A DNA stretch of 15,715 nt from an uncultured Eubacteriales bacterium (GTDB lineage Bacteria > Bacillota > Clostridia > Oscillospirales > UMGS1783): the NCBI GenBank assembly GCA_905209135.1, contig CAJLRT010000005.1, forward strand, positions 1 to 15,715, given 5' to 3'. Shown here piece by piece: positions 1 through 6,039 of this stretch; position 1 is the stretch's first letter; every line of letters starts with the position of its first letter. The notes under the pieces were generated by a model. The model had not been told where the DNA came from. It saw only the letters and a list, made by a program, of their open reading frames with translations, and did not search any database. The translations under genes were made by a program, and so were the position numbers.

Positions 1-21
1 AGACGTGTGCTCTTCCGATCT
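1..21. other. Illumina sequencing adapter remnant
   Basis: The first 21 bases match, from memory, the 3' end of the Illumina TruSeq read-2 adapter, which ends in CTCTTCCGATCT. The reading frame of rpsI starts cleanly at base 22, and the adapter bases are not continuous with it. These bases are therefore a library artefact that survived trimming, not genomic DNA. Confidence 0.97.
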
Positions 22-114
22 GCCGGTTTCCTCACGAGAGACCCGAGAATGAAAGAGCGCAAAAAGTACGGCCTCAAAGCCGCCCGCCGCGCTCCCCAGT
101 TCTCCAAGAGATAA
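22..114 (+). CDS. rpsI: 30S ribosomal protein S9, C-terminal fragment
   Basis: This is the last 30 codons of ribosomal protein S9 of the small subunit, cut at its 5' side by the adapter junction. The translation begins [17 protein letters not shown] and ends RRAPQFSKR before a TAA stop. That is the near-invariant basic tail of bacterial S9, which reaches into the ribosomal P site and contacts tRNA through its terminal Lys-Arg. Full-length S9 is about 130 residues, so roughly three quarters of the gene lies off the contig. In most bacteria rplM (L13) sits directly upstream in the same operon, so it is expected just beyond the left edge. A strong terminator follows 12 bases after the stop, so rpsI ends its operon. 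Confidence 0.97.
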   Translation, partial: AGFLTRDPRMKERKKYGLKAARRAPQFSKR

Positions 115-125
115 CAGGACGTTTG

Positions 126-160
126 GAAAACCTCTGCTCTGCAGGGGTTTTCTTTTTTTT
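126..160 (+). terminator. Rho-independent terminator of rpsI
   Basis: A 12-bp stem (bases 126-137 pairing with 141-152, one T:G pair) with a 3-nt loop is followed directly by eight T residues. It begins 12 bases after the rpsI stop codon and is a textbook intrinsic terminator for the ribosomal operon. Confidence 0.95.
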
Positions 161-214
161 GCGCGTTATGCGCCGCGGTGCGCCCTGGACCGGAACGGAA
201 AGACGCGGAGCAGC

Positions 215-247
215 AAAAAGCCGGGCGCGCCAAAAGGCGTGCCCGGC
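215..247 (-). terminator. Rho-independent terminator of the phosphodiesterase gene
   Basis: On the minus strand a 12-bp GC-rich stem (247-236 with 231-220, one wobble pair, AAAA/TTTT loop) is followed by a run of five T. It lies about 20 bases past the stop of the minus-strand gene ending at 269. It therefore ends that transcript, facing the rpsI terminator. Confidence 0.9.
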
Positions 248-268
248 CGTATTCTTTATGTGGCAAAA

Positions 269-1045
269 TTACAGGATGCTTTTTCCGTCCCAGTCCTCAC
301 AGGGGCTGACGCCCAGGAGCTGTGCAATCGTGGGCGCGATGTCGATAATGCTTACCTCCCGGCCGAGCTCTCCGGCGGGTATATCCGCCGCGTGCAGAAC
401 GAACGGGATGGTCATATCCTCGTCCACTTCCAGGCCGTGGATCCGGTCGTGCCCGCCGTGATCCGCTGTGACGATGACGGCGTACTCCTCCGGAAGCGCA
501 CCGACAACGCGCTGGATATTCGTCCACACGTCGTGCACCGCCGTTTTGTACTCCGGGCTCATCCAGCCGCAGGCGTGGCCCGTGGTATCGGGATGGCCGA
601 AATACAGGAACACAAAATCGGGCGCGCTTTCCCGGATACAGGCCACGGCGGCGTCCGCATTGCGCCGCATGGTCTCCTGCGACGGGAGCTTATGCCCGTG
701 CAGGTACTGGCTGTATTCCACAGCGCCCGGACGGGACAGGTCGCGCAGTTCCTCCCAGTCGTAGAAAAACGCGCAGCGCTTTTTCGCTTCGCTGAGGTGG
801 TCAAACAGGCCGCTTACATAGCGGACCTGCGGCGTGTAGGTATTGCTGAGGATTCCGTGCCGCTGCGGCGTCACGCTGTGGAACAGGCTCATGTGGCAGG
901 GCAGCGTCACCGACGGCATGACCGTACGCGCGCGCAGGGTGTAGGCGCTCCCGTGCAGAAATTCGCCGACAAACGGATTGCCGCAGGCTTCCAGCGCGTC
1001 CGCGCGCATGCCGTCCGCCAGGATCAAGAGTACTTTGCGGTTCAT
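269..1045 (-). CDS. Alkaline phosphatase superfamily (type I phosphodiesterase/nucleotide pyrophosphatase) protein
   Basis: A 258-residue metal-dependent hydrolase of the alkaline phosphatase superfamily, closest in layout to the type I phosphodiesterase/nucleotide pyrophosphatase and phosphonoacetate-hydrolase-like branch. Visible metal and catalytic residues are Asp11 in LADGMR, a candidate nucleophile Thr47 in PSVTLP, Asp153 and His157 in HPDTTGH, Asp195-His196 in TADHGGH, and His203 in HGLEVDEDM. All the expected ligands are present, so the enzyme is probably active on a phosphate mono- or diester; the substrate cannot be read from sequence. No signal peptide or membrane segment is seen, so it should act in the cytoplasm. 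I chose the ATG at 1045 because AAAGGA lies 8 bases before it. A second in-frame ATG at 1054 abuts the same Shine-Dalgarno with no spacing. It has its own promoter and terminator, so it is monocistronic. Confidence 0.88.
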   Translation of the reverse strand: MNRKVLLILADGMRADALEACGNPFVGEFLHGSAYTLRARTVMPSVTLPCHMSLFHSVTPQRHGILSNTYTPQVRYVSGLFDHLSEAKKRCAFFYDWEELRDLSRPGAVEYSQYLHGHKLPSQETMRRNADAAVACIRESAPDFVFLYFGHPDTTGHACGWMSPEYKTAVHDVWTNIQRVVGALPEEYAVIVTADHGGHDRIHGLEVDEDMTIPFVLHAADIPAGELGREVSIIDIAPTIAQLLGVSPCEDWDGKSIL

Positions 1046-1092
1046 TTTACTCATCCTTTCCGAAACAGTTTCAGCTTATACTAACTCTTTTA

Positions 1093-1120
1093 ATTATAGC
1101 AAAACGCCCCTCAAAGTCAA
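1093..1120 (-). promoter_or_regulatory. Sigma-A type promoter of the phosphodiesterase gene
   Basis: Reading the minus strand, TTGACT (1120-1115), a 16-bp spacer and a perfect TATAAT (1098-1093) form a strong housekeeping promoter. The expected start is near 1086, giving a leader of about 40 bases to the ATG at 1045. The 10-bp palindrome AGAATATTCT at 1131-1140 sits just upstream of the -35 and could be a protein site, but nothing else supports that. Confidence 0.85.
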
Positions 1121-1176
1121 TGCGACAGAGAGAATATTCTGCCGCGGCGGGCGGACGCGGCGGCTGTCATACGGCC

Positions 1177-1710
1177 TTATAAACCCGAGCCACCGCCGGG
1201 CGCATCGTCCGGAACCAGCGCGTACATGCAGTAGTCCAGCACCTCGCCGCGCTTGTATACGCCCCTGCGCATCACGCCCTCGAGCACAAAGCCGGCCTTT
1301 TCCAGAACGCGGCGGGAGCCGGTATTGCGCGCAAAGGGCTCCGCGTATATGCGCGCCAGCCCGAACCGGCGGAACGCCTCGGCGCAGATTTCCCGCACCG
1401 CCTGCGTCATCATCCCGCGGCCCCAGTACTCCTCGGCCAGCCAGTACCCGAGTTCCGCGCTTTTGGAATATACGTCGGCGCCCACAAAAACGCCGATACT
1501 GCCCACCGCCCTGCCGTCGGCCTCCAGGGCGCGGCAGAGCCTGCCTTCGTCGCCGGCGGCGATACAGTCCGCAAGATACGTCTCGGCGTCCCGCAGCGAA
1601 TACGGGTGCGGAAATACGTCGCGCAGATTTCTCGCCACGTTTTCATTGTCGGCATACCGCGCCACGTCCGGCGCGTCCTCCATCCGCCATTTGCGCAGGA
1701 TGATTTCCAT
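1177..1710 (-). CDS. GNAT family N-acetyltransferase (RimJ/RimL-like)
   Basis: A 177-residue acetyl-CoA-dependent N-acetyltransferase of the GNAT fold, in the group that includes RimJ/RimL and ribosomal-protein or small-molecule acetylases. Motif A is clear: GYWLAEEYWGRGMMTQA, with the pyrophosphate-binding stretch Trp96-Gly-Arg-Gly99. The family's conserved N-S-R-V-L-x-K-x-G-F signature is present as ARNTGSRRVLEKAGF at about 127-141. The acceptor substrate is unknown. The start at 1710 is preferred because GAGG stands 8 bases upstream. It is also the first good start after a promoter whose predicted transcript begins near 1740. A longer reading from an ATG at 1746 would begin inside that promoter region. 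The gene lies 66 bases after the metal regulator's stop and may also receive read-through from it. The C-terminal GGGSG tail is unusual but probably only a flexible end. Confidence 0.88.
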   Translation of the reverse strand: MEIILRKWRMEDAPDVARYADNENVARNLRDVFPHPYSLRDAETYLADCIAAGDEGRLCRALEADGRAVGSIGVFVGADVYSKSAELGYWLAEEYWGRGMMTQAVREICAEAFRRFGLARIYAEPFARNTGSRRVLEKAGFVLEGVMRRGVYKRGEVLDYCMYALVPDDAPGGGSGL

Positions 1711-1746
1711 GGTTTTCGCCTCGCATTCTGCAATGTTGTTTTTCAT

Positions 1747-1775
1747 AGTATACCACCCGTGCCGGCGCAGCGCAA
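1747..1775 (-). promoter_or_regulatory. Promoter of the GNAT acetyltransferase gene
   Basis: On the minus strand TTGCGC (1775-1770), a 17-bp spacer and TATACT (1752-1747) make a plausible promoter. It overlaps the end of the metal-regulator gene by its -35 region only at the boundary (1776). Predicted start is near 1740. Confidence 0.6.
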
Positions 1776-2207
1776 TCACAATCCGCCGTCCGCCATGCGC
1801 TTTGTGAGCCGCTCCAGGTTTTCAACGGTCGTGCGGTTGAAAAAGTGCTCTATTTTCTCCGCCTGTTCCAGCTCGTTGTCCGTGCCGTTGAGCGCGCACA
1901 GGAACCGGTGGACGACGCCGTGGCGGTAGAGCAGGTAGCCGCCCGCCGAACGGCCCTTGTCCGTCAGGTAGATCTCCCCGTATTTCTCCGCGCGCAGATA
2001 GCCCGAAAGGCTCAGGTGCTGGATCATCTTCGTCACCGACGAGGGCTTCACGTGCAGCATATGGGACAGGTCGCCCACCCGCACGCTCTCCCGGTCCTGC
2101 AGCAGGCGGCAGATCATCTCCAAATAGTCCTCCATTGCCGACGTCAGTTCCCCCGCCCCGTTGGCCTGATAGCCTTTCAGCGTATAAAAACCGTCCTTTT
2201 CCTGCAA
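1776..2207 (-). CDS. DtxR/MntR family metal-dependent transcriptional regulator
   Basis: A 143-residue metalloregulator that binds Mn(II) or Fe(II) and then binds DNA to shut off metal uptake genes. The winged helix-turn-helix spans about residues 25-85 (ELTSAMEDYLEMICRLL, then KPSSVTKMIQHL as the recognition region). The dimerisation and metal domain follows. All six metal ligands of Bacillus subtilis MntR have counterparts: Asp27, Glu30, His96, Glu117, Glu120 and His121. No SH3-like third domain is present, as in MntR. I chose a TTG start at 2207: a GGGGGG purine run lies 8 bases upstream, and the protein then begins QEKDGFYTLKGYQ, which recalls the N-terminus of clostridial relatives. An in-frame ATG at 2249 lacks a Shine-Dalgarno and would add 14 residues. 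Its position divergent from feoAB makes that operon the likely target. Whether Mn or Fe is the true signal is not decidable here. Confidence 0.9.
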   Translation of the reverse strand: MQEKDGFYTLKGYQANGAGELTSAMEDYLEMICRLLQDRESVRVGDLSHMLHVKPSSVTKMIQHLSLSGYLRAEKYGEIYLTDKGRSAGGYLLYRHGVVHRFLCALNGTDNELEQAEKIEHFFNRTTVENLERLTKRMADGGL

Positions 2208-2272
2208 AGCAGTCGCCCCCCGCTCTCTTATGGATACGGCCCGCACCATATGCCCAAGCCGTGAATACGCTA

Positions 2273-2303
2273 TTGTTGGAAAGTTTCCTTTCCCTAAAAC
2301 CTA
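2273..2303. promoter_or_regulatory. Candidate operator and promoter between the metal regulator and feoAB
   Basis: The 115-base divergent gap holds a perfect inverted repeat, GGAAAG (2278-2283), TTTC, CTTTCC (2288-2293). It also contains the nested palindrome GGAAA-G-TTTCC (2278-2288). Immediately beyond it CCTAAAACCTA (2293-2303) resembles a half of the DtxR-family box, which is built from TTAGG/CCTAA half-sites. A weak plus-strand promoter, TTGTTG (2273-2278) with TAAAAC (2295-2300) at 16-bp spacing, would be covered by these elements. The similarity is by eye only. Confidence 0.4.
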
Positions 2304-2322
2304 TTCGAAAGGCGTCATCCAT

Positions 2323-2559
2323 ATGAATCGAACCATTTGCTTAAACGATATAAAACCCGGCCAGCGCGCCGTTGTGCGCGAACTGCGCACGGGCGGCAGC
2401 ATGCGCCGCCGCCTGCTGGACATAGGACTGATTGAGAATACGGACGTGGAATGCATCGGCACAAGCCCCGGCGGAGACCCCTCCGCATACCTGATCCGCG
2501 GCGCGGTCATCGCAATCCGCTCGGAGGACTGCAGCGGAATCCTGATTGAAGCGCGCTGA
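2323..2559 (+). CDS. feoA: Ferrous iron transport protein A
   Basis: A 78-residue cytoplasmic SH3-like protein that assists the FeoB iron transporter, probably by contacting its G-protein or membrane domain. The family pattern is plain: an N-terminal LNDIKPGQRAVVREL, the conserved MRRRLLDIGL turn, then VECIG and a C-terminal strand pair ending ILIEAR. Length is normal for FeoA (about 75-80). The start at 2323 has GAAAGG about 10 bases upstream. An in-frame ATG at 2230 would add 31 residues that run back across the divergent promoter and look non-coding. feoB starts 17 bases after the stop, so the two are one operon. Expression is expected when iron is scarce, under the divergently encoded DtxR/MntR-type repressor. 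Confidence 0.95.
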   Translation: MNRTICLNDIKPGQRAVVRELRTGGSMRRRLLDIGLIENTDVECIGTSPGGDPSAYLIRGAVIAIRSEDCSGILIEAR

Positions 2560-2576
2560 GGAGAGGGGGAATCCGA

Positions 2577-4724
2577 GTGGGTCTGACAAACAGCTCGATC
2601 GGCCTGAAAGCGGTGGATTCGGGCCTGGAAATCAAACGGCAGCGCGCGGACGATAAAGTCGTCGCCCTCGCGGGGAATCCGAACGTGGGCAAAAGCACCG
2701 TTTTCAACGCGCTGACCGGCCTCAACCAGCACACCGGCAACTGGCCGGGCAAAACGGTCACCAACGCGCAGGGGTACTGCGCCGGCAAAAACCACGGTTA
2801 CGTTCTGGTCGACATCCCCGGCACATATTCGCTCATGGCGCACTCCGCAGAGGAGGAGGTCGCGCGCAACTTCATCTGCTTCGGCGGGCCCGACGCCGTC
2901 GCCGTCGTCTGCGACGCGACCTGCCTGGAGCGCAACCTCAACCTAGTTTTGCAGACGATGGAGATTTCAAGCAGGGTCGTCGTATGCGTCAACCTGCTCG
3001 ACGAGGCAAAGCGCAAGCGCATCCGGATCGACCTTGCGCAGCTTTCCGAAAAGCTCGGCGTGCCGGTCGTCGGCACGGTCGCGCGCAAAAAGAAGAGCCT
3101 GGACGCGCTTCTGCGCGCTCTCGACGGCGTGACAGGCGGCGGATACGAGGCGAAAAATCCCTATACAGTGCGGTATCCGGAGGCGGTCGAGGCCGCCGTC
3201 GCCATTGTGGAGCCGGCGCTGCGCGAACGGCTCGGCGGCCGGCTCAGCAGCCGGTGGCTGAGCCTGAAGCTGCTGGACCGGGACGATTCCCTCATCCGCG
3301 AGATCAACGCGTACCTGGGCGAGGATTTTTTGCAGGACGAGGCGCTGCAGCAGGCGCTGGACGAAGCCGCGCGCCTGCTTGAGCGCCGCGGCATAGGCCC
3401 GGAGCAGTTAAAGGACCGGGTGGTGTCGGCCCTGGTCGGCGCGGCGGAGGAGATCTGCAGGGGCGCGGTTACATACGAGAAACAGGCCTATGACGCGGCC
3501 GACCGCAGGCTCGACAGAATCCTGACCAGCAAGCGCACGGGCTATCCCATTATGCTCCTGCTGCTGGCCTTTATCTTCTGGCTGACGATCACCGGCGCGA
3601 ACTACCCGTCGCAGCTTCTGTCCGACGGCCTGTTCTGGGTCCAGGACCGGCTGACGGAGTTTTTCCAGTATATCAACGCGCCGGATTGGCTGCACGGCGT
3701 GCTTGTGCTCGGCCTCTACCGCGTGCTCGCCTGGGTCGTGTCCGTCATGCTGCCGCCCATGATGATTTTCTTCCCGCTGTTCACCCTGCTGGAGGACGCG
3801 GGCTACCTGCCCCGGATCGCCTACAACCTCGACAAGCCGTTCAAGCGCTGCCATGCCTGCGGCAAGCAGGCGCTGACCATGTGCATGGGCTTCGGCTGCA
3901 ATGCCGCAGGCATCGTCGGCTGCCGGATTATCGACTCGCCGCGCGAGCGCATGCTCGCCATCCTCACCAACAACTTCGTGCCCTGCAACGGCAGGTTCCC
4001 GACGCTGATCGCCATTCTCACCATGTTCTTTGTCGGCGCGGCGGGCGGCGCGTTCTCCTCCGCTGTGTCCGCCCTGCTGCTGACCGGCGTCATCCTGCTC
4101 GGCATATTCGTGACTTTCGGCGTAACACGGCTGCTTTCCGAAACCCTGCTGAAGGGCACGCCCTCCTCCTTTACGCTGGAACTGCCGCCATACCGGAAAC
4201 CGCAGGTGGGAAAAGTGATCGTGCGCTCCGTTCTGGACCGGACCCTGTTCGTTCTGGGCAGAGCCGCCGCCGTGGCCGCGCCCGCCGGGGTGGTGATCTG
4301 GCTGCTGGCGAACATCACGGTGGGAGACGTCAGCCTGCTCGGCCACTGCGCCGCGTTCCTGGATCCCTTTGCAAAGCTGATGGGAATGGACGGCGTGATC
4401 CTCATCGCGTTCATCCTGGGCTTCCCCGCCAATGAAATCGTCGTGCCGATTATTATTATGGCGTATATGGCGCAGGGCAGCATTCTGGAGCTTGGAAGCC
4501 TTGCCGAAATGAAACAGCTGTTTGTCGCCAACGGCTGGACCTGGGTAACCGCCATAAGCGTCATGCTGTTTTCGCTCATGCACTGGCCCTGTTCCACCAC
4601 CCTGCTCACCATCAAAAAGGAGACGGGAAGCTGGAAGTGGACCGGGCTTGCCGCCGCCCTGCCCACGGCGATCGGCATGTGCGCCTGCATCCTGTTTACC
4701 GGCATTGCAAGGCTGTTTGCATAG
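2577..4724 (+). CDS. feoB: Ferrous iron transporter B
   Basis: A 715-residue inner-membrane Fe(II) transporter with an N-terminal G-protein domain. G1 is GNPNVGKST at residues 33-41, G3 is DIPG at 79-82 and G4 is NLLD at 139-142. A helical spacer domain follows to about residue 300, then the membrane part from about 322. Its conserved FeoB signatures include GFGCNAAGIVGCRIID, VPCNGRFPT and GFPANEIVVPI near the end. Length is usual for clostridial FeoB, somewhat shorter than the 773 residues of Escherichia coli. About 27 residues (MGLTNSSIGLKAVDSGLEIK and on) precede the G domain. The GTG start at 2577 is supported by the purine-rich GAGGAGAGGGGGA just upstream, overlapping the feoA stop. No feoC follows. 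The operon has no clear T-tailed terminator of its own; the hairpin 10 bases after the stop is oriented for the opposite strand. Confidence 0.97.
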   Translation: MGLTNSSIGLKAVDSGLEIKRQRADDKVVALAGNPNVGKSTVFNALTGLNQHTGNWPGKTVTNAQGYCAGKNHGYVLVDIPGTYSLMAHSAEEEVARNFICFGGPDAVAVVCDATCLERNLNLVLQTMEISSRVVVCVNLLDEAKRKRIRIDLAQLSEKLGVPVVGTVARKKKSLDALLRALDGVTGGGYEAKNPYTVRYPEAVEAAVAIVEPALRERLGGRLSSRWLSLKLLDRDDSLIREINAYLGEDFLQDEALQQALDEAARLLERRGIGPEQLKDRVVSALVGAAEEICRGAVTYEKQAYDAADRRLDRILTSKRTGYPIMLLLLAFIFWLTITGANYPSQLLSDGLFWVQDRLTEFFQYINAPDWLHGVLVLGLYRVLAWVVSVMLPPMMIFFPLFTLLEDAGYLPRIAYNLDKPFKRCHACGKQALTMCMGFGCNAAGIVGCRIIDSPRERMLAILTNNFVPCNGRFPTLIAILTMFFVGAAGGAFSSAVSALLLTGVILLGIFVTFGVTRLLSETLLKGTPSSFTLELPPYRKPQVGKVIVRSVLDRTLFVLGRAAAVAAPAGVVIWLLANITVGDVSLLGHCAAFLDPFAKLMGMDGVILIAFILGFPANEIVVPIIIMAYMAQGSILELGSLAEMKQLFVANGWTWVTAISVMLFSLMHWPCSTTLLTIKKETGSWKWTGLAAALPTAIGMCACILFTGIARLFA

Positions 4725-4728
4725 GCAG

Positions 4729-4766
4729 AAAAAAGCCCCCCGCCGTGCATACGCACAGCGGGGGCT
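4729..4766 (-). terminator. Rho-independent terminator of the LytTR regulator gene
   Basis: A long GC-rich hairpin (4734-4748 with 4753-4766, one bulged C, ATAC/GTAT loop) is followed on the minus strand by six T. It sits about 50 bases beyond the stop of the LytTR gene. On the plus strand the same hairpin lies right after feoB but has no T run, so it may only weakly stop or stabilise the feo transcript. Confidence 0.85.
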
Positions 4767-4816
4767 GCCATATCTCCACGCAGTCCGCAGAAAGCAGCGG
4801 CGGACCGCCGGGAATT

Positions 4817-5536
4817 CTATTCGTTATTCATTCTCCTGCGCTGCGCCGCATACTCCAAATATACGGAACGGATCTGTTTCAGGTCCCGCTGACGGATGCT
4901 GACGATATCGCCGCTCACCAGTTCAAACTCCTTATCGGCGCGCTGGATATAGTCCATATTCACCAAATAGCTTTGATGGCATCGCAGAAAATAAGCGGGC
5001 AGCTCCTCCTGTATTTTATCCAGCCGCTTATAGACGGTGAAACACCTGCCGTCTTTCCGGTGAATAACGCACTTGTTGTTGTCGCTGTCGACAAACAGAA
5101 TTTCGTCGATCGGGATATGGATGATGCCCGAATGCCGCTGGATTGCATAGGTCCCCTCTTTGTAGGATAACAGTATTTTATCCATAATCGAAAAAACCTT
5201 TTCATAACTGAGCGGCTTGATCAGATATCCGGAAGCGTTCACTTCATAACTGTCTACGGCGAATTTAGTCGTCGCCGTAAGAAAAACAATACTCCCCTCA
5301 TAATGCATTTCATTCCGCAGTTTCAGGGCGGCGTCTATACCGAGTATTTCGTCCATATAGATGTCCATAAATACAATATTAAAAACCCGGCCCTCTTCAA
5401 TATCACAGATTAAGTTGACAGCGGATTCATATTCTTCGATGTCAAAATGAACAGACCTTTGTTTTGCATACTCATACAGCATCATTGCTATTATTTCTCG
5501 ATCGATCGGGTTGTCATCGCATAAGGCTATCTGCAT
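4817..5536 (-). CDS. LytTR family response regulator
   Basis: A 239-residue response regulator with an N-terminal receiver domain (about 1-120) and a C-terminal LytTR DNA-binding domain (about 138-235), the architecture of AgrA, LytR and VirR. Receiver residues are visible: the acidic pair Asp7-Asp8 in LCDDN, phospho-acceptor Asp58 in FMDIYMDE, Thr in FLTATT, and Lys in LIKPLS. The LytTR part shows the typical IDEILFVDSDNN strand and the LRCHQSYLVNMDYI block. The start at 5536 follows a GGA 7 bases upstream; an in-frame ATG at 5548 has no spacing. No histidine kinase is encoded on its own strand. It diverges from the DUF6514-like/hybrid kinase/solute-binding/Hpt genes, so it is the natural final acceptor of that relay and may control its own and the divergent promoter. 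That link is inference. Confidence 0.95.
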   Translation of the reverse strand: MQIALCDDNPIDREIIAMMLYEYAKQRSVHFDIEEYESAVNLICDIEEGRVFNIVFMDIYMDEILGIDAALKLRNEMHYEGSIVFLTATTKFAVDSYEVNASGYLIKPLSYEKVFSIMDKILLSYKEGTYAIQRHSGIIHIPIDEILFVDSDNNKCVIHRKDGRCFTVYKRLDKIQEELPAYFLRCHQSYLVNMDYIQRADKEFELVSGDIVSIRQRDLKQIRSVYLEYAAQRRRMNNE

Positions 5537-5576
5537 GATTACATCCATCCAAATAAATCAATAAGATGATATACAA

Positions 5577-5605
5577 ATTATATCCAAATTCGTCATAATA
5601 AGCAA
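5577..5605 (-). promoter_or_regulatory. Promoter of the LytTR regulator gene
   Basis: Minus-strand TTGCTT (5605-5600), a 17-bp spacer and a perfect TATAAT (5582-5577) form a good sigma-A promoter. The start is expected near 5570, leaving a leader of about 34 bases. Confidence 0.75.
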
Positions 5606-5617
5606 TAGTATTCGCTT
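5600..5617. promoter_or_regulatory. Imperfect palindrome overlapping both divergent -35 regions
   Basis: AAGC-AATA-G-TATT-C-GCTT is an inverted repeat with perfect AATA/TATT inner arms and AAGC/GCTT outer arms separated by one extra C. It covers the -35 of the LytTR promoter and touches the -35 of the divergent plus-strand promoter. A single protein bound here could control both. LytTR sites are usually direct repeats, so the binder may be another protein. Confidence 0.35.
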
Positions 5618-5644
5618 AACATAGAAAAAATCCACGTATTATAT
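5616..5644 (+). promoter_or_regulatory. Candidate promoter of the signalling operon, distal
   Basis: TTAACA (5616-5621), a 17-bp spacer and TTATAT (5639-5644; TATTAT overlaps at 5637) form a moderate promoter facing the DUF6514-like gene. Its -35 lies 10 bases from the -35 of the divergent LytTR promoter. Confidence 0.5.
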
Positions 5645-5721
5645 AGCAAACAATCACAAAAATGCGAATATCCACTATATTTATGTCATTATCCATCTGT
5701 ATAGTTTTGTCGGTTTATTTC

Positions 5722-5730
5722 TGTTATGAT
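5722..5730 (+). promoter_or_regulatory. Candidate extended -10 promoter, proximal
   Basis: TG-T-TATGAT (TG at 5722-5723, -10 at 5725-5730) is an extended -10 element with only a weak -35 (TAGTTT, 17 bp upstream). It would start transcription near 5737, about 20 bases before the AGGAGG of the DUF6514-like gene. Confidence 0.4.
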
Positions 5731-5769
5731 GTATCCATCATAAAACAGACAATCCAGGAGGCACACGAC

Positions 5770-6006
5770 ATGATAACCTACCGTATCAAAGAGGAAAAGC
5801 TGTACTGTTCCGATATAGGCGATTATATCGCGTTTGGAATAGATGCTTTCCACATGACCGATAAGATGGAACGGCTGATTGAAACTGTACCCGATGTTTT
5901 TCTGAAAAGAGAGGAAGCCGAGGATTTTGTAAGACTGTGCAATTCGTCTGAACTGGATATTATACATCTGCATGAAATTATTGAAGACACCATCGGCATA
6001 AATTGA
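5770..6006 (+). CDS. Small DUF6514-like protein of unknown function
   Basis: A 78-residue acidic, soluble protein beginning MITYRIKEEKLY. The pattern of a short N-terminal strand, then DIGDYIAFGIDAF and a C-terminal helix-rich half (EEAEDFVRLCNSSELD, LHEIIEDTIG), resembles the clostridial DUF6514 family as I remember it. No function is known to me. The start is secure: a perfect AGGAGG (5756-5761) is 8 bases upstream. An in-frame ATG at 5662 would add a hydrophobic segment, but it would start upstream of the proximal promoter element and lacks a Shine-Dalgarno. The hybrid kinase starts 33 bases after the stop with no clear promoter between, so this gene probably leads the operon. Small proteins in such positions sometimes modulate the kinase; here that is a guess. 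Confidence 0.8.
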   Translation: MITYRIKEEKLYCSDIGDYIAFGIDAFHMTDKMERLIETVPDVFLKREEAEDFVRLCNSSELDIIHLHEIIEDTIGIN

Positions 6007-6039
6007 GAATCAATTTCGCATGCTACAGCGGATTATGAT

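Noticed and set aside
1131..1140. Palindrome AGAATATTCT as an operator
   Set aside because: Ten-base palindromes occur by chance, and no regulator or second copy supports it.
1142..1172. Hairpin after the GNAT gene (GCCGCG/CGCGGC on the minus strand)
   Set aside because: Only a 6-bp stem with a 9-nt loop and no T run; not convincing as a terminator.
4734..4766. Terminator for feoB on the plus strand
   Set aside because: The hairpin follows feoB closely, but the T run is only on the minus strand, so it was assigned to the LytTR gene.
3408..4771. Long minus-strand frames opposite feoB
   Set aside because: Rich in His, Gly, Arg and Gln or Ser/Pro, typical of the antisense of a GC-rich membrane protein gene; feoB is certain on the other strand.
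5662..5769. Longer start for the DUF6514-like protein, which would add a hydrophobic N-terminal segment
   Set aside because: There is no Shine-Dalgarno at 5662 and a perfect AGGAGG directs initiation at 5770. The added segment may just reflect AT-rich promoter DNA.
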